From: Candidatus Goldiibacteriota bacterium
GTDB taxonomy: Bacteria > Oederibacteriota > PGYV01 > DSYL01
NCBI GenBank assembly: GCA_026418955.1
Contig: JAOAAI010000130.1
Location: forward strand, 1-18,376
Direction of reading: 5' to 3'
Length of the DNA: 18,376 bases
The notes under the pieces are model-generated. The model made no database searches. It saw only the letters and a list, made by a program, of their open reading frames with translations, and had not been told where the DNA came from. Of this stretch, positions 1 to 7,801 are shown in pieces; the stretch's first letter is position 1, and each line of letters begins with the position of its first letter. The translations under genes were made by a program, and so were the position numbers.

Positions 1-882
1 CCTGTTCCACTCTGAAAGTCGTTGTTTATCAGATAATCCGCTGTGATATATGGCTATTCTTTCTTTAAATACACCTTTAAATCTTTCCATTATCTGCGGA
101 GTTAAAAATATCTCTGGAACAAGCACTATGACTTTTTTCCCTTTAGAAACAGCATATTCGGATGCTTTTATATAAATCTCTGTTTTACCAGACCCTGTGA
201 TTCCCATCAACAAAAACCCCTTATATTTACCAGAATCAATTGCCACTTTTATAGAATTATATGCCAACTTTTGTTCTTCATTTAATTCAATATCTTTTGT
301 AACTCCAGAACCAATATATATATCATCAATCTCTGTTTTTACATCCTTAACTTTTATTATTGTTTCAACATTTACAATATTTTTGTCTTTCAAACTTTTG
401 ATAATTTTTGAAATATTTTTTATACCTATCTTTTTCTCAATATTTTTTATATCAGCCTTTTTTTTTCTACAGGTCTTTAAAAAATCTATTATCTTTAACT
501 CGTTTTTATTTAATTGTCTGTAATCAATCTCAATATCATTTAAGATTATCTTTGTTTTTGATTTTGATTTTGCAAGGGGTGAAAGCATGGTGGAAAAAAC
601 AACTCCCGGAGAAGATAAATAATAATTCGCAACCCACAAACCCAAACGTATCATTTCATCACTAAGTATTCTTTCGTCATCAATTATTTCTTTTATTTCC
701 TTTATCTTTGATTCTTCTATTTTTATTTTATTTTGAACAACCTCTTCAATGACTAAACCTGTTATATATTTGTTTGCAAGTGGAACAATTACCCTCCTAC
801 CAACCAAATTTTCCTGCGAATCAATTTTATATGTTAATAAATTATCAATGTTTGTAAATATTGCAATATTCACATATTTCAT
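1..882 (-). CDS. priA: Primosomal protein N' (PriA helicase), 5' part only
   Basis: PriA is a 3'-to-5' superfamily 2 DNA helicase that reloads the replisome at collapsed forks. The frame is open from an ATG at 882 to the left edge, giving the first 294 residues of a protein usually above 600. The N-terminus has the 3'-DNA-binding fold (about 1-100, with GRRVIVPLANKYITGLV at 28-44). A winged-helix-like segment follows (about 120-180), then the helicase: Walker A GITGSGKT at 227-234, LVPEIFLTPQ at 254-263 and YHSGLSDKQR at 279-288, all typical of PriA. The start is supported by an AGGTGG ribosome site (890-895) seven bases upstream. The gene is separated by 166 bases from the lipoprotein gene, so it may have its own promoter, but I could not identify one convincingly. 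The identity is certain. The rest of the helicase domain and the zinc-binding cysteines lie outside the window. Confidence 0.96.
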   Translation of the reverse strand, partial: MKYVNIAIFTNIDNLLTYKIDSQENLVGRRVIVPLANKYITGLVIEEVVQNKIKIEESKIKEIKEIIDDERILSDEMIRLGLWVANYYLSSPGVVFSTMLSPLAKSKSKTKIILNDIEIDYRQLNKNELKIIDFLKTCRKKKADIKNIEKKIGIKNISKIIKSLKDKNIVNVETIIKVKDVKTEIDDIYIGSGVTKDIELNEEQKLAYNSIKVAIDSGKYKGFLLMGITGSGKTEIYIKASEYAVSKGKKVIVLVPEIFLTPQIMERFKGVFKERIAIYHSGLSDKQRLSEWNR

Positions 883-889
883 AAATAAT

Positions 890-895
890 CCACCT
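890..895 (-). promoter_or_regulatory. Ribosome binding site of priA
   Basis: AGGTGG reads on the minus strand seven bases before the ATG at 882. It fixes the start of a gene that is cut by the left edge. No other start with a comparable site lies nearby in this frame. Confidence 0.75.
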
Positions 896-1048
896 TTTTT
901 ATTTTGTAAAATTGTCGGTTACCGCTTCCTGTTTTCACAAGAACTAGTTTTAAACTAAACGATAAATATATATTTATTAACTCCTACGAAAGATAAAAAC
1001 AAAATTATAATTTCTATGTTTTTTTACTAACAATAGATATCTTTAATA

Positions 1049-1813
1049 TTACCTTTTTCTAACATTAAAAGTAACAACTCCTGCATCTGTGGCTTCTGGA
1101 GTTTTTCCTGCTTTTATCAATTGATCTTTATAATAACTTTTAAAATCAATTATCTCATAGTCATCAGGCAATTCAAATAATTTTGAAGACAAAATAAAAT
1201 AACATTTATGATTTTTTACTTCATATATTTCTTTAAAAGGTCCTACTACCTTTTTCTGTTTAGCAAACTCAAACTCCGTCCTAAAAACGTCTACCTCAGC
1301 TCGGATTATCATATTTTTTTTATTTATCCATTCTCTAACATTTGCTTCACACAAAAGGCCATTTATATTTCTATACATCCTATATTCATAAACATCACAC
1401 TTTTTATTTTCATATATTACATCTTTTTGTTTTAGAACTTTTTTCTTTTTACCAAAACCTACATTTACATAAACTTTTCTTAAAAATATTTCAACATTTT
1501 CATCATTTACATTATAACTATAAACTTTTTTATCTTTTGTAAATAGATAAAATTTTCCATCTTTTATTATTATTACTTGTTTATCAGACATATCAGAATT
1601 AAATATCTCAATACGGTAATCATTGTTTTTATACCATATTTTTGAAATTGTTTTTTCTACATTTTTATTTTCATCAATAAAATAAGTTATCGCTTCCCAA
1701 CTGGCTTTATTACAAAATGATTTGTTATCATCTAAATATTTATAAACAGGTTTTGTTTCCCTACAAGAAAATAAAAAAATAATAATTAAAATTAAATATA
1801 AAATCTTTTTCAT
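1049..1813 (-). CDS. Small lipoprotein, possibly LolA/LolB-like fold
   Basis: I do not recognise the family with certainty. The product (254 residues from the start chosen here) begins with a lipoprotein signal: MKK, a hydrophobic run, then FLFSC with the lipidated cysteine at residue 17. The body is rich in predicted beta-strands, with phrases such as KIWYKNNDYRIEIF and IIIKDGKFYLF. These resemble the strands of LolA/LolB-type carriers that hold lipid or lipoprotein, but this is only a pattern resemblance. An upstream in-frame ATG at 1861 would add 16 charged residues and hide the signal peptide. The ATG at 1813 has AGGA six bases before it and sits seven bases after the stop of the TPM gene, so I chose it. 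It is probably the last gene of the uppP operon. A role in the cell envelope is inferred from the signal and neighbours. Confidence 0.72.
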   Translation of the reverse strand: MKKILYLILIIIFLFSCRETKPVYKYLDDNKSFCNKASWEAITYFIDENKNVEKTISKIWYKNNDYRIEIFNSDMSDKQVIIIKDGKFYLFTKDKKVYSYNVNDENVEIFLRKVYVNVGFGKKKKVLKQKDVIYENKKCDVYEYRMYRNINGLLCEANVREWINKKNMIIRAEVDVFRTEFEFAKQKKVVGPFKEIYEVKNHKCYFILSSKLFELPDDYEIIDFKSYYKDQLIKAGKTPEATDAGVVTFNVRKR

Positions 1814-1820
1814 TTTTTTC

Positions 1821-2669
1821 CTATACTTTATCCTGAAAAACATTTTTTGTATCAAAACCACCTGTAATATTACTAATATAATTATATGCCACTATTTCTA
1901 TTTCATTTCTATATAAATTTGTAAAATACAAATAAAGTGGAACATTCATACTAATAAATAAATAAAAAATTTGCATATATTCATGAAAAAAGATATCAAT
2001 TCTATGCAAAATTAAATAAAAGACAAATAAGACAAAAGACAACCATATAATATTTGAAATTATAAATCCGATTTTTTGAAATTTTATACCGATAATTCTT
2101 ACAAAAATAAAATATAAAACAAAAGGAAAATAAAAGAAAAAAGAGACAGGTTCAAACTCAAATAGATCTGTTAAATCAGAAAAAAAGGGTTTTCTGGATA
2201 ATAGATAAAAAAAATCATCAACTATAATCATATCTGATTTTAAATTATCAATCTGCTCTTTATTTAAATTGTCTTTTTTAAGAAGATATATTATACCACC
2301 AAGCAATTTACCCAGGACGCGAGCTTCACTTATGTACCACCTACCAAGAAGAGAATGAAAGACATCATCCTGCAGTATTTTAAGATATTTTTCATTTATT
2401 TCATTCTTTAAATCATCAGTTATTAAAATAAAACTTTTATCCCTTTTATCAGTTATAAAAATAAATAAACATCTATTTTTATATTTTTCTTTGAATTTAG
2501 CAAAATATATTTCCGCTTTTTTAATTATATCCTTTTCAACTTTCCCACGATATTTAAAAATACAGATATTTATATTATGCTTTTTTTCTAGAATATCTGC
2601 GTTATGTGGAAGAATATTTTTATTTGCCAGGTCATCATAATATCTGGCATAATTTTGCGGCAGATTCAC
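1821..2669 (-). CDS. TPM-domain membrane protein (start uncertain, probably 2735)
   Basis: The first standard start is a GTG at 2669, giving 282 residues. Residues about 3-130 look like a TPM (TLP18.3/Psb32/MOLO-1) domain: LPQNYARYYDDLANKNIL at the start, then alternating strand and helix (ICIFKYRG, KAEIYFAKF, LFIFITDKRDKSFILI). TPM domains are usually on the outer face of the membrane and act in protein turnover or as phosphatase-like domains, but the exact role here is unknown. Three membrane segments follow at about 175-195, 203-222 and 232-252. The reading frame stays open upstream of the GTG and encodes a clear hydrophobic signal (KKLLIFFIILTVVKISA) directly before the domain. This signal follows an AGGAG site at 2747-2751, but the only starts available there are ATT (2735) or ATA. 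I therefore think the gene extends to about 2735 (304 residues). It lies between the PhnP-like hydrolase and the lipoprotein genes. Confidence 0.7.
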   Translation of the reverse strand: MNLPQNYARYYDDLANKNILPHNADILEKKHNINICIFKYRGKVEKDIIKKAEIYFAKFKEKYKNRCLFIFITDKRDKSFILITDDLKNEINEKYLKILQDDVFHSLLGRWYISEARVLGKLLGGIIYLLKKDNLNKEQIDNLKSDMIIVDDFFYLLSRKPFFSDLTDLFEFEPVSFFFYFPFVLYFIFVRIIGIKFQKIGFIISNIIWLSFVLFVFYLILHRIDIFFHEYMQIFYLFISMNVPLYLYFTNLYRNEIEIVAYNYISNITGGFDTKNVFQDKV

Positions 2670-2746
2670 AAACTCCCATGCAGAAATTTTTACTACTGTT
2701 AAAATTATAAAAAAAATTAATAATTTTTTTATAATAGTCTTATTAT

Positions 2747-2751
2747 CTCCT
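2747..2751 (-). promoter_or_regulatory. Ribosome site pointing to a non-standard start for the TPM gene
   Basis: AGGAG on the minus strand lies 11 bases before an in-frame ATT at 2735 and 77 bases before the first standard start (GTG, 2669). The codons from 2735 to 2670 spell a signal peptide in frame with the TPM domain. This decides against the GTG, unless the assembly has an error here. Confidence 0.5.
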
Positions 2752-2779
2752 AAAATATATTTTTTATTAAGAATATTTG

Positions 2780-3553
2780 TTAATTTTTTATAATTACTTT
2801 TATTAGCCCGTCATAAGCCAAATTCATATTTGTAGGTAACTTTTTTTGAATTAAATCATGGTCCAACTTATGCGAAATATGAGTGAAATATACTTTTTCT
2901 ACTCTTAATTTTTTTGCAATATCTATAGCTTCTGATAAATTGAAATGCGTAGGATGTTTTTCTCTTCTCAAAGCATCTAAAACAAGAACTTTTATATTTT
3001 TCAAAAATTCAAAAGATTTTTCCGGAATATATGATACATCAGTCATATAAACAAAATCATTAATCCTATATGAAATAACGTCTATACATCCATGCTTTAC
3101 AAGAATAGGCAAAATTTTTATTTTTCCTATATAAAATTCTTTGTATGGTTTTATTTCTTTTAATACTAATTTAGGTTTTCCGCCACCTTCCTGTGTTTTT
3201 TTAAAAATATATGAAAATCTTTCTTTTATTTCTTTAATTGTTTCTTTATTACCAAACACAGGAATTTTTTTTCCTTGCAACTCATTATATCTCCTTAAAT
3301 CATCAAGACCAGCAATATGGTCTGAATGACAGTGAGTTAATAAAACCGCATCTATTTTTTTTATTTTATATTTCAGTGTGGTAAGACGAAATTCAGCAGG
3401 AGTATCTATTACTATAGAAATTCCAGATTTTTTTATATAAACTGACGACCTGTTTCTTATATTTTTTTTATTTTTTGAATTGCAAACCTTGCATCTACAT
3501 CCAATAACAGGTACTCCATGAGATGTTCCTGTTCCTAGAAAAATTATTTTCAT
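2780..3553 (-). CDS. PhnP-like MBL-fold metallo-hydrolase
   Basis: A metallo-beta-lactamase-fold hydrolase of 257 residues, close to the PhnP phosphodiesterase type. It opens with GTGTSHGVPVIGC at 7-19. The metal-binding motif THCHSDH is at 73-79, with further candidate ligands at His154, Asp172 (MTDVSY) and His225/His228. Cys19, Cys21 and Cys24 have the spacing of the structural zinc site described for E. coli PhnP. PhnP acts on cyclic phosphate diesters in phosphonate breakdown, but no other phn gene is visible here, so the substrate is open and a housekeeping phosphodiesterase is as likely. The start ATG shares its A with the TAA stop of uppP (TAATG), which implies coupled translation. Family membership is secure; the precise reaction is not. 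Confidence 0.88.
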   Translation of the reverse strand: MKIIFLGTGTSHGVPVIGCRCKVCNSKNKKNIRNRSSVYIKKSGISIVIDTPAEFRLTTLKYKIKKIDAVLLTHCHSDHIAGLDDLRRYNELQGKKIPVFGNKETIKEIKERFSYIFKKTQEGGGKPKLVLKEIKPYKEFYIGKIKILPILVKHGCIDVISYRINDFVYMTDVSYIPEKSFEFLKNIKVLVLDALRREKHPTHFNLSEAIDIAKKLRVEKVYFTHISHKLDHDLIQKKLPTNMNLAYDGLIKVIIKN

Positions 3554-4377
3554 TATATTATACCCTTAAAAAATAAAAATATAATTACAACACCAAGTAA
3601 TATCCTATAAACCACAAAGGGCAAATAAGAATTCTTTTTAACAAAATTAATAAGAAAAAATATGGCAATAAATCCAGCAATAAATGAAGAGAAAAAACCA
3701 ACTAAAAAAATTAAAAAATTATCGTTTGTGACCAGTTTAAATGCATCTTTAATTTTGAAAATAAAGGCACCAAAAATAACAGGGACAGAAAGTAAAAAAG
3801 AAAATTCCGCGGAGCTATCTCTTTTAAAACCAAGCAACAATGCAGCTGTTATTGTAATACCCGACCTAGAGACACCTGGCATTATAGCCAACGCCTGAAA
3901 ACATCCAATTATTACTGCTTCTTTTAATGTAATATGTTCTATATCTTTAAAAAATCCTTTTTTCTTATCTGCAATAAGCAAAAATAAAGCAAACAAGATA
4001 AAAATAATTGCAATTAATAAAGGAGACCTGAATGTATTTTCCGCATACTCATTAAAAAAATATCCTGCTAAAAAAGCTGGTATAGTAGCAACAAATAAGA
4101 AAAAAGATAATTTAAATTCTAAAATTTTTCTTTTTTCCTCATTAAAAATGCCACTAAAAAATGCAATTATAAAATTTTTAATCTTTTTAAAGTAATATAT
4201 AGAAACCGCCATCAGAGTTCCTGCATGTAAAACAACATCAAAAGTCAGAGAATTTAATAGTTCTGACTTGACTTTTAAAATTTTAGGAACTAACACAAGA
4301 TGTGCAGAAGAACTTATAGGTAAAAACTCAGTAAGTCCCTGCACAATACCAAGTAAAAAAGAATGAATTATATCCAA
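3553..4377 (-). CDS. uppP: Undecaprenyl-diphosphate phosphatase
   Basis: UppP (BacA) removes a phosphate from undecaprenyl diphosphate at the outer face of the inner membrane. This recycles the lipid carrier used by MurG and other glycan pathways, and over-expression gives bacitracin resistance. The 274-residue protein has the family's usual length and about eight hydrophobic segments. Both signature regions are intact: GIVQGLTEFLPISSSAHL at 10-27 (catalytic Glu17, His26) and PGVSRSG at 167-173 (Arg171), followed by FSFLLSVPVIFGA. The start has AAGGAG five bases upstream. It heads a run of four genes (uppP, PhnP-like hydrolase, TPM protein, lipoprotein). The functional link to the wall genes 6 kb upstream is the shared lipid carrier. 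Confidence 0.97.
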   Translation of the reverse strand: MDIIHSFLLGIVQGLTEFLPISSSAHLVLVPKILKVKSELLNSLTFDVVLHAGTLMAVSIYYFKKIKNFIIAFFSGIFNEEKRKILEFKLSFFLFVATIPAFLAGYFFNEYAENTFRSPLLIAIIFILFALFLLIADKKKGFFKDIEHITLKEAVIIGCFQALAIMPGVSRSGITITAALLLGFKRDSSAEFSFLLSVPVIFGAFIFKIKDAFKLVTNDNFLIFLVGFFSSFIAGFIAIFFLINFVKKNSYLPFVVYRILLGVVIIFLFFKGII

Positions 4378-4420
4378 TTTTGCTCCTTTTAATATAAATT
4401 ATTGAAAATATCCTTTCTCT

Positions 4421-4477
4421 GAAAAAATGAGACAAAGGGAAATTAAGGCAGCAAATTTAAAAATCCACCTTTATCTC
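4421..4477 (-). terminator. Candidate intrinsic terminator after the peptidase-barrel gene
   Basis: On the minus strand GAGATAAAGG (4477-4468) pairs with CCTTTGTCTC (4438-4429) over ten positions with one G-U pair, followed at once by ATTTTTTC. The loop is long (29 bases), which lowers confidence. It sits between the large peptidase-barrel gene and uppP, where a transcription break would be expected. Confidence 0.42.
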
Positions 4478-4553
4478 CCTCTATAAAATGAAAAATCCTT
4501 TATTTATTTTAAGAACCTAAATTTATGCCAAACAAAATTATATTTACCTAGAT

Positions 4554-7454
4554 TTAATATGCAGTGTTCATATTAAAATAAAATTTCCATTCATTATTTT
4601 CTAAATCTATGCGTTTGGCAACTTCAAATTTCAAAGGGACAAACTGTCGTTGGAAAAAAAAAGTATCCAAAATAATTCCAAAACCAAAACTGCTTTTCAT
4701 ATTCCCATTTATCATATTATTAAAATTAATTGAATCAATTAAACATGAATCATTGTAAATTGTTCCTTTAATATTTTTTATCAATAAAAAATTTAATGGC
4801 CAGAAATTAAAATTTAAATTTTTTGCTAATAAATATCGTATTTCATTTTTAAACAATAATAACTTATCACTCACATATTCACCATAAGCCATTCCACGAA
4901 TAGTTCCATTTCCACCAAGTATAAAATATGGTTTATCCTCACCTTCACTCAGTGTAAACATTATCTGTATCAAGTAAATCATATTTTTTAAAGAAATAGG
5001 AGTTAGATCAAAATATCTGCCATAATCTAATTCATATAGATTATAAGCTTTTGTTCCATTAAAAATTTTATCTGTGAATGATGCGTAAACAATAAAAAAA
5101 TCTCCATTAAAAGGCCATAAATCTCGCCACAAAGTATTATCAATTAAAAAATATAAATCAATTGAATTTATAATATTATCTTGATTTTCTTTGAATAAAT
5201 ACGTACTTGAAGTTTCAAAATTTGTATATTTATCAGTTATATGGTTAGTTGATAATTGCATAGTTAAACTGGTATAACGGTTGAAAGGATATTTTAAATA
5301 AATTGCTCCGCCAACTTCTTGAGAATCAAGTTGAGAAAAAATAACACCTGTTTTCACATCTAGTATCTGATAAATATTTTTGTAATAAAATATTTTAAAC
5401 CCTATATCAAAAGGTAAACTCAAATAAAGATATTCAAATTGAAATTGAGAATAATAATCAGGTATAAAATTAGCAAGTAATGCAAAATTGTTATTTCCTA
5501 ACATATCAGATAAAGTTATATATCCACCACCCAATAACCCAATTTCTGTTGAAAAACCAAAAATTCCAAGAAGTATATCTGGGGTGAATGTTGTAGTATA
5601 TTTTTCTTCACTTTTTATAATTTTTTTTGCCATCTCTTCTATCTTTTTCTTAAAATCTTCATCTTCCCCTATCTTCATTAGAGTCTTTATTTCATCTACC
5701 CCTTCTGGTATTTTAGTTAAATTTTTATCTTTCTTATTTTTATTTATATATTCTGGAAAATAAACAAGTGGAAGTTCTTTTATATCATGCTTTTTATTTA
5801 ATATATATTTATAAATATTATAACATCCATCCTCATAATATGAATAAATAATACTCTCACCAGAAACGCATGGATAAAAAATACCATTTATAATATTAGT
5901 CAACGGAAATTCTTTTTTTTCTTGTAAATTCATTTTATAAAGATTATATATGCCATTTTTATCAGATACAAATATTATTTCATTTTCTGTCAAAAACCTA
6001 GGAAAAATATAATTACAATTATTATTCTGCGTGATAAATTTTATCTTACCATTTTCTAAATCATAAATAATTATCTTTTTTATTTCATCTCTCTCTTCTG
6101 TAAAAATAATTTCTTTACCATCAGGGGACCAAGAAATAAAATTATTTTCAAATATATTTTGTGTTATATTATTAACTTTATTATTCCTAAAATCATATAA
6201 ATAAACATCTGTAAATCCACTATTTCCACCGATAAAAGCTAGATATTTACCATCTGGAGAAATTGCAGGAGAATAAGCATCTACAATTTCTGGGATATTC
6301 ACTTTTTCACTTTGTGCATCCTTAAGATTATATCTAACAATTATACGTCTACCTTTTTCAATTGCAGAATAATAGATAAAACCATCTTTAGACCAAGACA
6401 ATGGATAACCATCTACTAATAATCCGTCATAATAGTTACATGCCAATTTACTTCTATCTGTCCCATCAATATTTGCAAGATAAATAGCGCGCCCACCATC
6501 TTCATTTGAAATAAAAACAATCTTTGTCTCATCTGGAGAAAAAATAGGTGCTTGATTATATACGATTTTTTCTCTTTTAGCACTAGTTAACCTAGGGCCA
6601 TATTTATCAGGAGTATCCCTACCCAATATTTGCGCCCAGTACTTTTTCTTTAAATAAATTATATATTCTTTTTCAAAATCTTCTTTTGTTTTCATAAATA
6701 ATTTTTTATAAACGTTAAATTCTCCAATTTCACTTACAAGTCCATGAAAAAATTTAGCAATTTTTTCATTACCATATTTTTTTTCTATGAAATCAAAAAT
6801 TGATTTGGCCTGTTTATATGCAAGATATGGTTCTTCTAGATGCGCAAACCCATCCATATCTTCTAATTTTATAATTCTTTCATTTATAACAGCATCTCTT
6901 AAAACCATTTCACCAATTGAATCCATATCATTTGAACAGTATTCAGCCAATCCTTCCATTACCCAAGTTGGTATAAAAATATCCCTGTAAAAAACATTAT
7001 AAGATCTTAACCCTTCGCCAAAAATTATATTATATTGAATTGCATGAGCCACTTCATGATAAATGGTTGTTTTAAAATCTTTTATTGAACCACTAGAAGG
7101 TAAGGCAATTCTATTTTTATAAGCTTCAGTAAATCCTCCAACACCTTCACCAAGGTATGAAAGTGTAATGTTGGTTGACGCAAAAACCAATGAATTTTCA
7201 TATATAAAAAGTGGAATTTTTGTTTTTGAATTATAATTCATTATTTTTGAATTATTTAAAAATGCACTTTCTGCAAAAATAGCAGCAAGTTTTGCAAGTA
7301 ATTCCTCGCCTTCATAATAATAAATAAAAAAATGTTCTGTCTCATATATACGCCAATCCAACTGTTTAAAACGAATCTTATTCAACGCATAAAGATTAAA
7401 TGCTAGAAATAAAAACATTATAGTTGCTGTTATTGTTATTGCTTTTTTACTCAT
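4554..7454 (-). CDS. Secreted HExxH peptidase, PD40 propeller and Omp85-like barrel fusion
   Basis: A 966-residue envelope protein with three parts. A signal peptide (1-23) leads into a gluzincin-type peptidase domain (about 35-275). This has HEVAH at 133-137 (zinc ligands His133 and His137, catalytic Glu134) and WVMEGLAEY at 164-172, whose Glu167 is the expected third ligand. It resembles the peptidase MA-like families. Next is a TolB/PD40-type beta-propeller (about 295-570) with repeats such as FSPDETKIVFIS (305), ISPDGKYLAFIG (398) and WSPDGKEIIFTE (442). A charged linker (570-625) leads to a strand-rich C-terminal part (630-966). That part contains GGNGTIRG at 847-854 followed by NEIRY, as in Omp85/BamA barrels, and ends in an aromatic residue. 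I infer an outer-membrane protein with a periplasmic or surface protease; the substrate is unknown. It has its own promoter candidate (7480-7507) and seems to be a single-gene unit. Confidence 0.85.
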   Translation of the reverse strand: MSKKAITITATIMFLFLAFNLYALNKIRFKQLDWRIYETEHFFIYYYEGEELLAKLAAIFAESAFLNNSKIMNYNSKTKIPLFIYENSLVFASTNITLSYLGEGVGGFTEAYKNRIALPSSGSIKDFKTTIYHEVAHAIQYNIIFGEGLRSYNVFYRDIFIPTWVMEGLAEYCSNDMDSIGEMVLRDAVINERIIKLEDMDGFAHLEEPYLAYKQAKSIFDFIEKKYGNEKIAKFFHGLVSEIGEFNVYKKLFMKTKEDFEKEYIIYLKKKYWAQILGRDTPDKYGPRLTSAKREKIVYNQAPIFSPDETKIVFISNEDGGRAIYLANIDGTDRSKLACNYYDGLLVDGYPLSWSKDGFIYYSAIEKGRRIIVRYNLKDAQSEKVNIPEIVDAYSPAISPDGKYLAFIGGNSGFTDVYLYDFRNNKVNNITQNIFENNFISWSPDGKEIIFTEERDEIKKIIIYDLENGKIKFITQNNNCNYIFPRFLTENEIIFVSDKNGIYNLYKMNLQEKKEFPLTNIINGIFYPCVSGESIIYSYYEDGCYNIYKYILNKKHDIKELPLVYFPEYINKNKKDKNLTKIPEGVDEIKTLMKIGEDEDFKKKIEEMAKKIIKSEEKYTTTFTPDILLGIFGFSTEIGLLGGGYITLSDMLGNNNFALLANFIPDYYSQFQFEYLYLSLPFDIGFKIFYYKNIYQILDVKTGVIFSQLDSQEVGGAIYLKYPFNRYTSLTMQLSTNHITDKYTNFETSSTYLFKENQDNIINSIDLYFLIDNTLWRDLWPFNGDFFIVYASFTDKIFNGTKAYNLYELDYGRYFDLTPISLKNMIYLIQIMFTLSEGEDKPYFILGGNGTIRGMAYGEYVSDKLLLFKNEIRYLLAKNLNFNFWPLNFLLIKNIKGTIYNDSCLIDSINFNNMINGNMKSSFGFGIILDTFFFQRQFVPLKFEVAKRIDLENNEWKFYFNMNTAY

Positions 7455-7479
7455 TTTTCTCGCTCTTTTTTTTTATAAT

Positions 7480-7507
7480 ATTTTACCATATAAATTGCTA
7501 TTTTCAA
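7480..7507 (-). promoter_or_regulatory. Promoter candidate for the peptidase-barrel gene
   Basis: On the minus strand TTGAAA (7507-7502) and TAAAAT (7485-7480) are separated by 16 bases, close to the sigma-70 consensus. The gene's ATG is at 7454 with a purine-rich GAGCGAG site just upstream. The preceding unit ends in a strong terminator at 7560-7634, so a promoter is expected here. Confidence 0.5.
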
Positions 7508-7559
7508 TAGAAGGATATTTTAAATATGTCTTATAATAATGATGTTTCTGAAGATAAGC

Positions 7560-7634
7560 AAAAAAATAAGACGGCAGAGTTTATTATTTAAAAAGGTGAG
7601 GGAGCTTTTTAATAATTTAACTCTTGCCGTCTTA
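7560..7634 (-). terminator. Long intrinsic terminator closing the division/wall block
   Basis: On the minus strand TAAGACGGCA (7634-7625) begins a long imperfect stem that closes with TGCCGTCTTA (7576-7567). The inner arms AGAGTT/AACTCT and AAAAAG/CTTTTT also pair, giving roughly 28 pairs with small bulges and a loop near GTGAGGGAG. A TTATTTTTTTG tract follows directly. The plus strand has no T-tract after the stem, so it works one way, for transcripts coming from the DUF116 gene. The GC-rich base stands out in this AT-rich DNA. A small inverted-repeat element is a less likely reading. Confidence 0.78.
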
Positions 7635-7801
7635 AACTAATTAGACAAAAAAAAACAAAAAAAGTTTCGAAAAAAATATATAATATATAATTTTCTTTTA
7701 AAAAAATAGATAATTTTAAAAATTAAAACAGATTTGATCAATTTGAATAAAATTCATAGAAAAAATTCATCCTATAAGTAAAAAAATAATGTATTTATAA
7801 A
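7635..7801. other. AT-rich spacer without a gene
   Basis: This stretch belongs to a 347-base gap (7455-7801) that also holds the promoter at 7480-7507 and the terminator at 7560-7634. The spacer is the 3' untranslated part after the DUF116 gene. It has A and T runs, no open frame above about ten codons with a ribosome site, and no convincing structure of its own. Confidence 0.6.

Noticed and set aside
197..958. Three plus-strand open frames near the left edge as possible small membrane proteins
   Set aside because: They are antisense to the priA frame, which is open to the edge and carries unmistakable helicase motifs; the hydrophobic look comes from T-rich codons on the opposite strand.
883..1048. 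Palindromes and a T-rich tract between the lipoprotein gene and priA, as a terminator or operator
   Set aside because: The palindromes (AAATTATAATTT, AGATATCT) are short and nearly pure A/T, and no stable stem sits directly before a T-run, so chance is enough to explain them.
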